Origin: Verrucomicrobiota bacterium
Lineage (GTDB): Bacteria; Verrucomicrobiota; Verrucomicrobiia; Limisphaerales; J093
Assembly: GCA_027493615.1 (NCBI GenBank)
Contig: JAOSKK010000012.1
Coordinates: 731,442-795,441, forward strand
Direction of reading: 5' to 3'
DNA: 64,000 nt
Below are positions 29,005-38,777 of the stretch, one piece after another. Under the pieces are notes generated by a model. The model searched no databases and was not told the origin of the DNA. It saw only the letters and a program-made list of their open reading frames with translations. Position 1 is the stretch's first letter. The number at the start of each line of letters is the position of its first letter. The position numbers and the translations under genes are program-made.

Positions 29005-29819
29005 TCACCGTCGCGTCGAGGCGCGTTGCTGCAGCCAGGCCACATCCGGGCTGTTCGGCACCGAGTAATTGTGATCGTGCCAGCCAATGTTCGCCGGGGG
29101 CTTCTGCGTCCGGGGATCCACCCACTTGTGAATCTCGCCATGACCGTCTGCGAAGGAGATCGTGCTCGAGGGACGATGGTAATCCGCCGGCACGTGGTAG
29201 AAGGCGGGCCGGTTCATGATCATCCCGAAGAACGGCCGGCAGATGCTGTCGTGGTGGATCTCGGAAAACACAAACAGCCCCGACGGCCCCGGCTCGCTCA
29301 TGTCCGCGGTCTTCTTGTAGACCCGATACCCTGTCTGCGGGTTTTCGCGGTAGGCCACGCCCGCCCAGCCCACGAAGGAATTCATCCCGTAGCTCCGCAC
29401 CACGCGTTGGCGCTTCCCCCCACCAACTCCATCGTCTTGTCCCCCGGGCAGCGGTAGATCTCGGCGGACTTCAAATAGGGACCGAAGAGGGAGTAACGGG
29501 GATCGATGAGTTTGAAGATGTTCGTGCTGTCCAAGGGTGTGCCCTCGAAACTGCCGCCCACCCACGTGAGCGGCACAGCCCCGTCGGTCCCGCTCCCGTT
29601 CAGGACCACCGACTCGTTGTTATCCCCCGCGTACATTTCCCAGATGATCCCCAATTGCTTCAGGTTGTTCAGGCAGCCGATGGCTTGGGCGCGGCCTTTG
29701 GCCTTCGCCAACGCGGGCAGGAGCATCGACGCCAGGATCGCGATAATGGCAATCACCACCAGCAGCTCGATCAGGGTGAAGGCGCCGGTCCGGCTTTGGG
29801 AAAAAGGAGCTCTCTTCAT
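29005..29819 (-). CDS. Pseudopilin-like protein with N-terminal methylation motif and H-X9-DG motif, frameshifted
   Basis: About 272 aa. The type IV prepilin signal is [20 protein letters not shown], cleaved before Phe, followed by [13 protein letters not shown] and [20 protein letters not shown]. The frame breaks in the C6 run 29416-29421; with one more G it reads [19 protein letters not shown]. The C-terminal part carries H-X9-DG (His in ADYH, then nine residues, then DG in [11 protein letters not shown]). Such proteins are abundant in Verrucomicrobia and Planctomycetes and are processed by a type II/IV secretion peptidase; their function is mostly unknown. ATG at 29819 places [10 protein letters not shown] before the motif. 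Confidence 0.85.
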
Positions 29820-29987
29820 GAATCTGGGTGGGCACAGTCTTGCTGGGGCCAACCGGCCGCACTCTACCCGGCCTCAAGCAGGCATAGCAAGTGTGCGTTT
29901 CCCAGCCCAATGCAGGACGGCATGGCCGGCCTTGTTGCACTGCCGCCCAAACGTTGCATTCCCAGCCCGGTCTGCCAATTTCTGAGC

Positions 29988-32215
29988 ATGCTGATCGCTC
30001 GCTTTCGGCGTCGCCCGGTTGCCTGGAGACTTATCGTGGCCCAACTCGCTCTCCTGGGGGTGGTTTGCCAACCTCGCAGGCCGCCGACTCGCACACCCGT
30101 GCGGAGTCTGCTGCTCGACGCCGACGCCGCCCGCCCCGGCGAGACCGTCACCGCCGCCATCCGTCTCCAGATGGATCCCGGCTGGCACACCTATTGGCGC
30201 AACCCGGGCGAATCCGGCCTGCCCACGTCCGTCGCCTGGACGCTGCCGTCCGGTATCACCGCCGGCGAGATTCAGTGGCCTCCCCCTGAGCCCTACGAGT
30301 CCGGCGGCCTGACCACGTATGTCTATCACGACGAGGTCCTGCTCCTGGTCCCTTTATCTCTGGGCGACGCGGTCAAAGCCGGCCCGGCCCTGATCCAGGC
30401 ACGGGTGGACTGGCTTGAATGCCAGGTCGCCTGCGTCCCGGGCAGTGCGCCCGTCCAAGCGACCCTCGGGATCGGCACCGACCGCCAACCTTCACCGCAC
30501 GCAGCGCTCATCCAATCCTGGCGGGAGCGCGTCCCGCAGCCCACCCCTGCCGGTGCCATGACCGCGACGTGGCAGGAGCTGCCCACCGGCAACACCGCCA
30601 CGTTCATTCTCCAGGGGTCAGTAGATAGTATGCTCCATCCCGCGGATTTCTATCCCTACCCCCACGAAGATTACGAGGTGGCTCCCACGGTCACGCGCCA
30701 ACCCTCACCCGAAGGCACCTTCCGGCTCGCCAAGAGTCTCAAACGCTTCGCCGACAGCTTTCCCCGGGAGATCGCCGGGATCCTGGTGCAGCCCGCCTCG
30801 ACGAATTCCCCTGCCCGTGCGGTCGAAGTCCGGGTCGCCTTGCCCGTCCCCACCGGCCAAACCGCCGGGGGATCTGGCGCTTCCCCGGCCGAGCCGTTTG
30901 CGGGCACCACGGGGGCCGGCGCGGCGAGAGCGTCGCTGCTCCTGATGCTGGCTTTCGCGTTCCTGGGCGGCTTGATCCTCAACATCATGCCCTGCGTGCT
31001 GCCGGTCATTGCGCTGAAGATTCTCGGGTTCGTCCAGCAAAGCAAGGAGTCGCCGGAGCGGGTTCGCCGGCTGGGGCTGATGTACGGCTTCGGCGTGCTC
31101 CTGTCATTTCTGGCCATCGCGGTAGTGGTTGTCAGTGTCCAGCAGGCGGGCGGGGGAGCCAGTTGGGGGATGCAGATGCAGAACCCCTATTTCAGGCTGG
31201 GCTTGCTGGTGGTCGTGTTGCTTGTCGCACTCAACCTCTTTGGCGTGTTCGAAATCGTCATCGGTGGCACCGCGTTGGGAGCCGCCGCGAAGCTGACCAC
31301 GCGGGAGGGGTATCCAGGGGCCTTCTTCAACGGCATCCTTGCCACCGCACTGGGGACTTCCTGCACCGCCCCGATCCTCGCCATTGCCGTCGGGTTCGCC
31401 TTCACGCAATCGCCGGCGATCATCGTCCTGATGTTCCTCACGATTGGCGCGGGCCTGGCGAGCCCCTACGTACTCCTGAGCTGGCGGCCCGGCTGGCTGA
31501 GGTTCATCCCAAAGCCCGGTCCTTGGATGCACAAGTTCAAGGTGGCCATGGGCTTCCCGATGTTGGGCACGGCGGTCTGGATGTTTGAGTTCACGGCCCC
31601 ATCCTATGGGCCGGGAGGCGTCCTTTGGTTGGGGATGTTCCTGGCCGTCATCGCGCTTACCGTCTGGGTCTGGGGGAGTTCATTCAGCGGGGCACACGGC
31701 GCAAAGGACTGGCCACGCTGGTCTGTCTGGGCCTCCTCGCCGGCGCGTACGGAGTCATACTGGAAGGGCAACTGCACTGGCGCAACCCGGTGGGCAATGC
31801 CGCCGGCGCCGCCGTTTACAAAGACACACCCGATGGGCTGGAGTGGAGACCCTGGAGTCCGGCCGCGGTGGAGGACGCCCGCCGCTCCGGCCAGGTTGTG
31901 TTGGTCGACTTCACCGCCAAGTGGTGTCCCAACTGCCGTTCCAACAAGAAATTCGCCATCGACATTCCCAGCGTTCGCGGCCGCATGCGCCAATTGAACG
32001 CCATCGCTCTCCGCGCCGACTACACCGACCGCGATCCGCGGATCACGGAGGAACTGAAGCGCTACGGTCGCGCCGGCGTGCCGATGGTCTTGGTTTTCCC
32101 GGTTGATCCGACTCGTCCACCACTGGTTCTCCCGGAGTTGCTGACACCCGGGATTGTGCTGGAAGCCCTCGATCGAGCCGCTGAAGCAGGTCAGGCCACC
32201 GGTTCGAAGGCCTGA
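29988..32215 (+). CDS. DsbD-like thiol:disulfide interchange protein, frameshifted
   Basis: Membrane thiol reductase of about 742 aa. The N-terminal leader is irregular: QPRRPPTRTPVRS reads in this frame, while the neighbouring frame gives SQAADSHTRAE, which is closer to related proteins, so two compensating indels near 30070-30110 are likely. A periplasmic domain follows (GWHTYWRNPGESGLPTSVAW). The membrane domain has the Cys pair segments NIMPCVLPVIALK and LGTSCTAPILAIAVG. The frame breaks in the G5 run 31672-31676, then GEFIQRGTRRKGLATLVCLG. The C-terminal thioredoxin domain holds VDFTAKWCPNCRSNKKF (CPNC). It moves electrons from the cytosol to periplasmic thiols. The redoxin gene follows. 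Confidence 0.85.
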
Positions 32216-32302
32216 ATATTTGCGGTTCGCGCACCTTCTGACTACCATTGGAAGCCGGGATTGCGGCTGGTAGCCGCCACCGATAGCACATTGCTCAGAC
32301 CT

Positions 32303-32903
32303 ATGAAAACTCTGCTCGCCGCTCTCCTGATGTTGGGGGCCGCTGCGCTGGCTCGCGCGGAGGTCACCGTGGGCAAGCTCGCACCGGATTTTGTTGCGAA
32401 GGACGTGACTGGCAAGACACACCGTCTCAGTGACTACCGAGGCAAGATCGTCGTCCTCGAGGCCTACAACCTCGATTGCCCCTTCTGCGCCAACCATTAC
32501 AAGACCGGTGCCATGCAAGCCCTGCAAGCCAGCGTGACCAGCAAGGGCGGCATCTGGTTGGTGGTGAATTCGACCGCGCAAAAGCAATCCCAGCTACCGC
32601 GCGGCCGCCGCCGCCCGGGCCGAGTTCGCGGCCCAGAACATGAAGGCCACCGCCTGGATCGACGATAGCGCCGGCACCCTGGGCAAGCTGTACGACATGA
32701 AGACGACCCCGCATATGTTTGTGATCGATGCGCAGGGGGTTCTTGCCTACCAAGGGGCCATCGACGATCGCGCGAGCGCCGCCGGCGATCCGCGCACTGC
32801 GAAGAACTACGTGAAGCAGGCTGTGGAAGCCCTGATGGCAGGCCGCGCGGTGCCTGTAGCCGAAACCAAGCCCTACGGTTGCGGCGTGAAATACGCCGAG
32901 TGA
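32303..32903 (+). CDS. Exported redoxin (TlpA/AhpC-TSA-like), frameshifted
   Basis: About 199 aa with signal peptide MKTLLAALLMLGAAALARAE. Thioredoxin-like fold: KLAPDFVAKDVTGKTHRLSD, then EAYNLDCPFCANHYKTGAMQ with a CPFC redox pair. The frame breaks between 32585 and 32592; with one base removed it reads NPSYRAAAAARAEFAAQNMK and continues MKTTPHMFVIDAQGVLAYQG. It ends GCGVKYAE, a tail seen in redoxins that also carry a late Cys. It probably receives electrons from the DsbD-like protein encoded 87 bases upstream. Substrate protein or peroxide unknown. Confidence 0.83.
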
Positions 32904-32906
32904 CCC

Positions 32907-34053
32907 CTGATCTACCTGGATCACAACGCCAGCACCCCCTGGACACTCGAGTGGGGATGGCGGTGCGGGAGGCGGAGCAGACCGCGTTCGGCAATCCGTC
33001 CAGCATCCACGCGGCCGGTCGGCACGCCCGGGCTTTGCTGGACGAAAGCCGGGAACGGTTGTCGGTGCTGTGGGGCTGTCGGCCAAGCGAGATCATCTTC
33101 ACGTCCGGGGGCACTGAGGCCAACAACCTCGCCGTGTTTGGCGCGGCCCGGGCTCGTGCCGACCGTGGGCGGCATCTGATCACTTCGCCGATCGAGCATC
33201 CGTCGGTGCGGCAAGCCTTCGAGTATCTGGCGGCGCGGGAGGGATACGAGGTTACCATAGTACGCACTGACCCCTTGGGAGTGATCGATCCCGGGGATGT
33301 GCGCCGCGCGCTGCGTTCCGATACCACCCTCGTGTCGGTCATGGCCGCGAACAACGAGGTGGGAACGCTGCAGCCCATCCGGGACATCGGCGAACTCTGC
33401 CGGGATCACGGGGTGTGCTTCCATACCGACGCTGTCCAATGGTTCGGCAAAGAGCCTGTCGCTGCCATCGACGATTTCGCGGCCGATCTCGTCGCCGGTT
33501 GCGCCCATAAACTTGGCGGGCCTCGAGGTGCAGGGGTTCTGTACGCCCGTTCCCCGCTCCTTCTGGAGAGCGCTGCTGGTTGGTGGCAGCCAGGAGAACG
33601 ACCGCCGGGCCGGCACGGAAAACCTGCCGGCCATTGTCGGCCTGGTTGCCGCTTGGGAGCACTTCACGAAACCCCCGGTGTTTGACCGAACCCGGCTCGA
33701 ACCGCTTACCAGCCTCCTCGAGACCCGGTGCCTGGCCATTGAGGGGATCCGTCGCTGGGGCCCGTCGCTTCAGCAGCGACTGGCCAACACCCTGGCCATC
33801 ACGGTCCAAGGCTGCGACAGCCTGTCGCTCTTGGCGGGGCTGGATCTCGCCGGTGTCTGCGCCTCAAGCGGTTCGGCCTGCTCGGTCGGATCCCTGGAGC
33901 CCTCGCACGTCCTGGACGAGCCTGGGGGCGTCGCGGGCGGAGGCCACGGGTTTGGTTCGCTTCTCGCTGGGTCCGGCAACCACGCGAGAGGAGATCCTGA
34001 CGACGGCGGAGGCGCTGGCGGCGGTCGTGACCCGGGTTCGTAGGTGCGGATGA
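32907..34053 (+). CDS. iscS: Cysteine desulfurase (NifS/IscS family), three frameshifts
   Basis: PLP enzyme that takes sulfur from cysteine for Fe-S clusters. Reassembled length about 381 aa. It opens at a CTG (IYLDHNASTP), 3 bases after the redoxin stop; no ATG/GTG fits, so a base may be missing at the start. Shifts occur at the C5 run 32935-32939 (then LDTRVGMAVREAEQ), near 33572 (LVGGSQENDRRAGTENLPAI) and at 33909-33911 (TSLGASRAEATGLVRFSLGP). Key residues are present: SGGTEANNLAVFG, HTDAVQWFG, the PLP Lys in GCAHKLGGPRGAG, and the catalytic Cys in CASSGSACSVGSLEPSHVL. Three breaks allow either sequencing error or decay; I prefer error. Confidence 0.8.
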
Positions 34054-34094
34054 CTAGCGAACTGTTCGTAACTGGGGTCCGCTAGGCGATGCTG

Positions 34095-34248
34095 CGTGGA
34101 TAACCCGGAGGTGAGAGGGCACGGCGTGGGTTTGTTCACCGCCCCCAGCGCTTGTGGCCCGGGTTATTCACAGCGCCTTCGCCGCACAACTGCTTGGGCC
34201 ATCCTTGACAGCGCACTTTGTTTGCTTTATCCCCAGGCCTTAATAATA
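34095..34248 (+). promoter_or_regulatory. DnaA-box cluster upstream of dnaN (candidate origin or DnaA control region)
   Basis: In the 230-base gap before dnaN there are: CGTGGATAA at 34095-34103 (minus-strand box TTATCCACG, one mismatch); a weak TTGTTCACC at 34132-34140; a perfect TTATTCACA at 34164-34172; and TTATCCCCA at 34227-34235 (one mismatch). An AT-rich TTAATAATA lies at 34240-34248, rare in this GC-rich DNA. This is the make-up of a bacterial oriC, which often lies next to dnaN. dnaA itself is not adjacent. It could instead be DnaA control of dnaN. Confidence 0.6.
34205..34233 (+). promoter_or_regulatory. Candidate sigma-70 promoter of dnaN
   Basis: A perfect -35 TTGACA at 34205-34210 and, after 17 bases, TATCCC at 34228-34233 (a weak -10), 50 bases before the dnaN ATG. 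The -10 overlaps the DnaA box at 34227-34235, so DnaA binding would block the promoter. The -10 match is poor; a -10 a little downstream in TAATAA (34241-34246) would have too long a spacer. Confidence 0.45.
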
Positions 34249-34283
34249 CGTCCTTTCATCGCGGACCAAGAACCACCGTCATA

Positions 34284-35393
34284 ATGAAACTGGCGATAAC
34301 CAAGGACCTCTTCGCGCTGGGTCTTCAAGCGGTCCAGAACGTCGTGGGCAGCCGCACCACGCTGCCGATCCTCTCGAATGTTCTCCTGCAGGCCGAGGAC
34401 AACCGACTGCGGCTGACGGCGACGGACCTCGACGTGACGGTGAGTTGCCTGGTTGAGGCCAAGGTCGTTCGCAAGGGCGCCACCACGCTGCCGGCCAAAC
34501 GCCTCTTCAGTATTGTGCGGGAGGCGGCCGTCGGTGAGATCGATCTCGAAGTTGACGACAACAACGTCTGCACGCTGCGATCCGGTCCTTCCTTGTTCAA
34601 GGTCCGCGGCCTGGCGGCCGAAGACTTCCCGCCGGTCGCGCCGTTCGAGGAGCCGACGCCGGTCACCCTGCCGCAAGACCGTCTCCGCGGGATGCTGCGG
34701 CGTTGTGCCTTTGCGGCTTCGAGCGACGAAACACGCTACGTCTTGAACGGCATCTTCTTCAGTCTCAAGGAGCACAAGGTCGCGGCGGTGGCGACGGACG
34801 GGCGGCGGCTGGCGCTCACGGACGAGGAGGCGGACATCGAGAGTGCAGTGAACGCGGAGTTCATCGTGCCCACCAAGGCGGTCAACGAGTTGCTGCGCTT
34901 GCTGCAGGACAAGGGTTCTGTGGAGCTCCGCTACAGTGAGAACCAGGCGGCTTTCAAGCTGACCGACGAGAAGGGCGGGATGATCCTCGTGACGACGAAG
35001 CTGGTGGAAGGGACGTACCCCAACTACCAACAGGTCATCCCGCGCGAGTGCAAGGAACGCGTGACGCTGGTTCGCGAAGAGTTTCTCCACGCGCTGCGCC
35101 GGGCCGAGATCATGACCAGCGACAAGAGCAACTCGGTGAAGCTCAACTTCAGTCGCAACAGCCTGGTCATCACCGCCAATGCCCCGGAAGTCGGGGAGGC
35201 TCATGAGACGGTGGCCATCAACTACAAGGGGAACGAGCTGGCGGTGGCGTTCAATCCGGCGTTTCTAGTGGAGGCCTTGCGGGCGCTGGACACCGAGGAG
35301 GTGTTTCTGGAGTTGACGGACGAGCTGAGCCCGGGCGTGCTGAAGATCAATGGACCTTTCCTGTACGTGATCATGCCGATGCGGACGAACTAA
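34284..35393 (+). CDS. dnaN: DNA polymerase III beta subunit (sliding clamp)
   Basis: Ring clamp that holds the replicase on DNA. 369 aa, complete, no frameshift. It starts MKLAITKDLFALGLQAVQNV, and holds the usual LPILSNVLLQAED, ETRYVLNGIFFSL, VAAVATDGRRLAL and VEGTYPNYQQVIP. It ends with FNPAFLVEALRAL and YVIMPMRTN, where the conserved C-terminal M-P-x-R/M closes the protein-binding cleft. Three clamp domains are evident. It lies behind a DnaA-box cluster. A 64-base gap separates it from the TIGR04073 lipoprotein. Confidence 0.97.
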   Translation: MKLAITKDLFALGLQAVQNVVGSRTTLPILSNVLLQAEDNRLRLTATDLDVTVSCLVEAKVVRKGATTLPAKRLFSIVREAAVGEIDLEVDDNNVCTLRSGPSLFKVRGLAAEDFPPVAPFEEPTPVTLPQDRLRGMLRRCAFAASSDETRYVLNGIFFSLKEHKVAAVATDGRRLALTDEEADIESAVNAEFIVPTKAVNELLRLLQDKGSVELRYSENQAAFKLTDEKGGMILVTTKLVEGTYPNYQQVIPRECKERVTLVREEFLHALRRAEIMTSDKSNSVKLNFSRNSLVITANAPEVGEAHETVAINYKGNELAVAFNPAFLVEALRALDTEEVFLELTDELSPGVLKINGPFLYVIMPMRTN

Positions 35394-35457
35394 GCGGTCG
35401 AAAACACGCTTTACATCGGGGGCGCGGGCGGTAACGTCGCCGCAGAAATTGTTGTTT

Positions 35458-35916
35458 ATGCGAAGCACCCTCTTCTCCGCCCTGATTCTGGCCGTGGGGG
35501 CGTCCCTGGTCGTGGGCTGCAAAGGTCCCTCGAAGAAGCTTGGCCGTGGGGTCACCAACGCCACCGAGTTTGCCCGTCTGGGAGAGCTGCGCCGGTCGGT
35601 CGAGCAGGAAGCGCTCTGGGGCGGGCCGGAGGCCGCGTATTCTACGGGGGTGATCAAGGGCATTAACCGCAGTGTGCTCCGCACCCTCGTGGGGGTGGGA
35701 GAGGTGTTGACCTTCCCGATTCCGAGCTATGACCCCTGGCTGAAGCCCGGCAACCCGCTGATGCCGGACGCCACTGTGGGTCCGACCTACCCGGACAGCT
35801 ACAAACCGGGGTTGGTGGCCGATGGTGTCTTCGAGACGGACAGCAACCTTGGGTTCTCGGGTGGCGACGTCGCCCCGCTGGTCCCGGGGAGCCGCTTCCG
35901 GATCTTTGATTACTAG
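35458..35916 (+). CDS. Exosortase system-associated lipoprotein, TIGR04073 family
   Basis: 152 aa. The leader MRSTLFSALILAVGASLVVG ends in a lipobox VVGC with Cys21 as the likely lipidated residue. The body KKLGRGVTNATEFARLGELR, RRSVEQEALWGGPEAAYSTG, IKGINRSVLRTLVGVGEVLT and VYPDSYKPG-like PTYPDSYKPGLVADGVFETD are the hallmarks of TIGR04073, which tracks with exosortase/PEP-CTERM systems. A VPEP-tail protein is encoded at 55989, consistent with such a system in the genome. No molecular role is known. ATG at 35458 gives the normal lipoprotein leader. A terminator-like hairpin follows the stop. Confidence 0.85.
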   Translation: MRSTLFSALILAVGASLVVGCKGPSKKLGRGVTNATEFARLGELRRSVEQEALWGGPEAAYSTGVIKGINRSVLRTLVGVGEVLTFPIPSYDPWLKPGNPLMPDATVGPTYPDSYKPGLVADGVFETDSNLGFSGGDVAPLVPGSRFRIFDY

Positions 35917-35932
35917 TTCGCACGGTCGCTTT

Positions 35933-35965
35933 GGGCGCCGGCGCTTTGCGTCTGGCGCCGTTTTT
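35933..35965 (+). terminator. Candidate intrinsic terminator after the TIGR04073 gene
   Basis: GGCGCC at 35934-35939 and GGCGCC at 35954-35959, which pair with each other, followed by GTTTTTG (T5 at 35961-35965). It ends just before the ispE ATG (35970), so ispE either has its own start site inside or is expressed by read-through. Confidence 0.5.
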
Positions 35966-35969
35966 GTTT

Positions 35970-36850
35970 ATGCGCCTCGAGCTGGCTTCGCCGTGCAAGA
36001 TCAACCTTGTCCTCAACATCCTCGGCCGGCGCGCGGACGGCTTCCACGAGCTCGAGACCGTGATGTATCCGGTCAACGTCTGCGACCAGATCGTGCTGGA
36101 GGAAGCGCCGGCAGGGATCGATTTCTCCTGCGATGATCCGCGGCTCCCTGCCGACGACAACAACCTGGTCGTCCGGGCCGCACGAGCGTTTCTCGCGGCG
36201 GCGCCTGTCCGCGGGGGGTGCGAATACAGCTTACGAAGCGGATTCCGCTCGCGGCTGGTCTGGGCGGGGGCAGCGGGAATGCGGCGACGACTCTGCTTGG
36301 CTTGAACCGTCTGTTTGGCGAGCCGCTGGGGTCGGCTGAGCTGGGCATGCTTGCGGCACGGCTGGGGTCTGATGTTCCGTTTTTCCTCGAGGCACGGCCG
36401 GCGCTGGCGACCGGTCGCGGAGAGGAGGTCACGCCGCTTGGACCGTTTGCCGCCTTGCATGGCCTCTGGCTCTTCCTGGTGCACCCCGGATTCGGCATCC
36501 CGACGGCCTGGGCTTACGCGCAACTGGCACGGTTTCCGACGGCGCTCCAGGGTCGGCCGGGTCGGGCCGCGGAGTTGGTGGAGCGGTTGCGCGCGGGGGA
36601 TCTGCCGGCGGCGGTGCGCTGCCTCTACAACGCGCTCGAGGCTCCGGCGCTGAGGAAGTACCCCGTGCTGGGGTTATACCAGGAGTTCTGCCGTGCGCAG
36701 GGGGCCCTGGCCTCGCTGATGTCCGGCAGTGGCTCGACGACCTTCGCGTGGGTGGCAGGGGCGGAAGCGGCGACGCGGTTGCGCGACCGTTTCGTCGAGC
36801 GCTTCGGGGCGCGCGGGTGGACGGCAACCGTACCGCTGGGGGAGGCTTGA
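35970..36850 (+). CDS. ispE: 4-diphosphocytidyl-2-C-methyl-D-erythritol kinase, frameshifted
   Basis: GHMP kinase of the MEP isoprenoid pathway; phosphorylates CDP-ME. About 293 aa. The start MRLELASPCKINLVLNILGR holds the conserved P-x-K-I-N-L, followed by DGFHELETVMYPVNVCDQI. The frame breaks in the G6 run 36213-36218; with one more G it reads VRGGVRIQLTKRIPLAAGLG. The ATP loop is PLAAGLGGGSGNAATTL, and the C-terminal MSGSGSTTFAWV is the third GHMP motif. DVPFF is also present. A second MEP-pathway gene, ispH, is at 50434. The ATG directly follows a terminator-like hairpin. Confidence 0.92.
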
Positions 36851-36906
36851 CATGCGTTGCGGTTGTCACTGGTCAAGGGGGGAAGGGCGGGCTTAGGCTG
36901 GGTCGT

Positions 36907-38731
36907 GTGAGTCCGTTGTCCGGGCAGTGGAAGCGGGCGAGGGCTTGGCTGCGAGGCTACTTGTCCGAGCGGTGGGAACGCCTGCTGGCCTGGCGGGGGG
37001 CGCTGGCTCCCGCGGGAGGAGACCTTCCACCTGATGCTGGCGGGGCTGGTGGGCATCCTGGGTGGGCTGACCAACGCATTCTTCCACTATGCCAGCCACA
37101 TGTTGCGGTTGCTGGCGATGGGGTTGACGGGGGACCCGGTCGAGATCGCGGTTGAGCTGACGCCGGCCATGCGGCTGGTGGTCCCGACCCTGGGCGCGCT
37201 CTTGGCGGGTCTGATCCTCCGGTGGGGCCAGCAGTATCTCAGGGATCGAGGGGGCTCCACCAACCTGCTCGAGGTCGTCGTGGCGGGTGACGGGCGACTT
37301 CCGTTCCGACCGAACCTGATCAAGGCGGCGTCGTCACTCCTGAGTGTCGCCAGCGGTGCCTCGATCGGGCGCGAGGGCCCGATCACGCAGGTATCGGCCA
37401 CGCTGGCCTCGAAGCTCGGCCAGATCGCGCTATGGCCGCCGTACCGGCTGCGGCTCCTGGTGGCGTGTGGGGCTGCGGCGGGCATGGCGGGGGCCTACAA
37501 TGCGCCCATCGCCGGGTCCGTCTTTGCGGCGCAGATTGTCCTGGGGAACTTCTCCATGAATCTGTTTGCGCCGCTGATGTTCGCCTCGGTGACGGCGGCG
37601 GTGGTTTCACGGACCTTCTTCGGGATCGAGCCGTGGTATAGCGTGCCGGAGTTCGAGTTCACACGGATCCTGCAACTGCCCTGGTTCGTGGTGCTGGGCG
37701 CGCTGGCCGGGGTGTTGGCCGCCAGTTTCCTGCGGTTGCTGCAGGCGGCGGAACGGGTGTTTCAGCGATTGGGCCAACCCATCCAGGTGCGGTTGACGAT
37801 GGCAGGTCTGGCGGTGGGAGGGTTGGCGGTGATGATCCCGGAGGTCTGGGGCAATGGGTACAGCGTCACCTCGCGGATTCTTCAGAACGCCCCGCAGTAT
37901 GGCATTGCCTGGTTGAGTCTTCTGCTGCTGGCCAAGGTGGGGACCACCGTGCTGACCGTCGGCGCCGGCACCGTGGGCGGCGTCTTTACCCCGACGCTCT
38001 TCCTGGGCGCGGCGTTGGGGAGCCTGTTTGGCCAGGTCCTGCATGTGCTGGGGCTGGCCGAGTCGCTGCCGGTGGGCGCCTTCGCGCTGGCCGGGATGGG
38101 CAGTGTGCTGGCGGCGACGACGCATTCGCCGCTGCTGGCGCTGATCATGGTGTTTGAGATTTCGCTGAACTACTCCCTCATGCCGGCGCTCATGCTGGCC
38201 TGCGCCGTCGGCACGCTCGTCAGCCGCCAGCTCCATGCGAACTCGGTCTACACCGAGCCGCTCCAGCGCCGGGGGCTGCTGGGCGAGGCCGAACCCGACC
38301 AGCTCGGCGCCGCCACCCAGGGGAAGATCGGCGACTTCATGCGCGAGCCGGTGCCGCCGGTGAGCGAGACCGCCACGTTCAAGGAGCTGGGCCAGCGCTT
38401 CCTCACCAGCCCGAACAACTTCCTGCCCGTGGTCGACGATCGCGGGCGCCTCACCGGCCTGGTCGCGCTCCAGGACCTCAAGGGCTACCTGAACGCCGGA
38501 CAGGAACTCCAGGCGGTCATCGCCTACGACGTCATGCGCCCGCCGCCCGCCTGCGTCACGCCCAACCAGCTCCTCCACGAAGCCCTGCCGGTCCTCCTGG
38601 CCACCGAGCTGCGCCATATCCCGGTGGTCAATACCCTCACCGAACGTCGGCTCGTCGGCTCGCTCGCCCGCGCCGAGGCCCTCAGCGCCCTTTCCGAGGC
38701 CCTGGCGCCGAAGGGCACGGCCAAGAACTGA
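36907..38731 (+). CDS. ClC-family chloride channel/antiporter with CBS domains, frameshifted
   Basis: About 607 aa. Starts with GTG ([19 protein letters not shown]), then a break between about 37009 and 37018, after which [20 protein letters not shown] begins the first helix. Selectivity-filter segments are [12 protein letters not shown] (GREGP), [16 protein letters not shown] and [21 protein letters not shown]-terminal residues from about 460 hold two CBS motifs ([20 protein letters not shown] and [20 protein letters not shown]), which sense nucleotides or ionic state. Whether it is a channel or H+/Cl- antiporter cannot be decided; the gating Glu of GREGP is present. It is 56 bases downstream of ispE. 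Confidence 0.92.
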
Positions 38732-38777
38732 CTTTCCCCTTGTTCCCGCCGGCGACGACCGCGATAACAGCGGCCCG

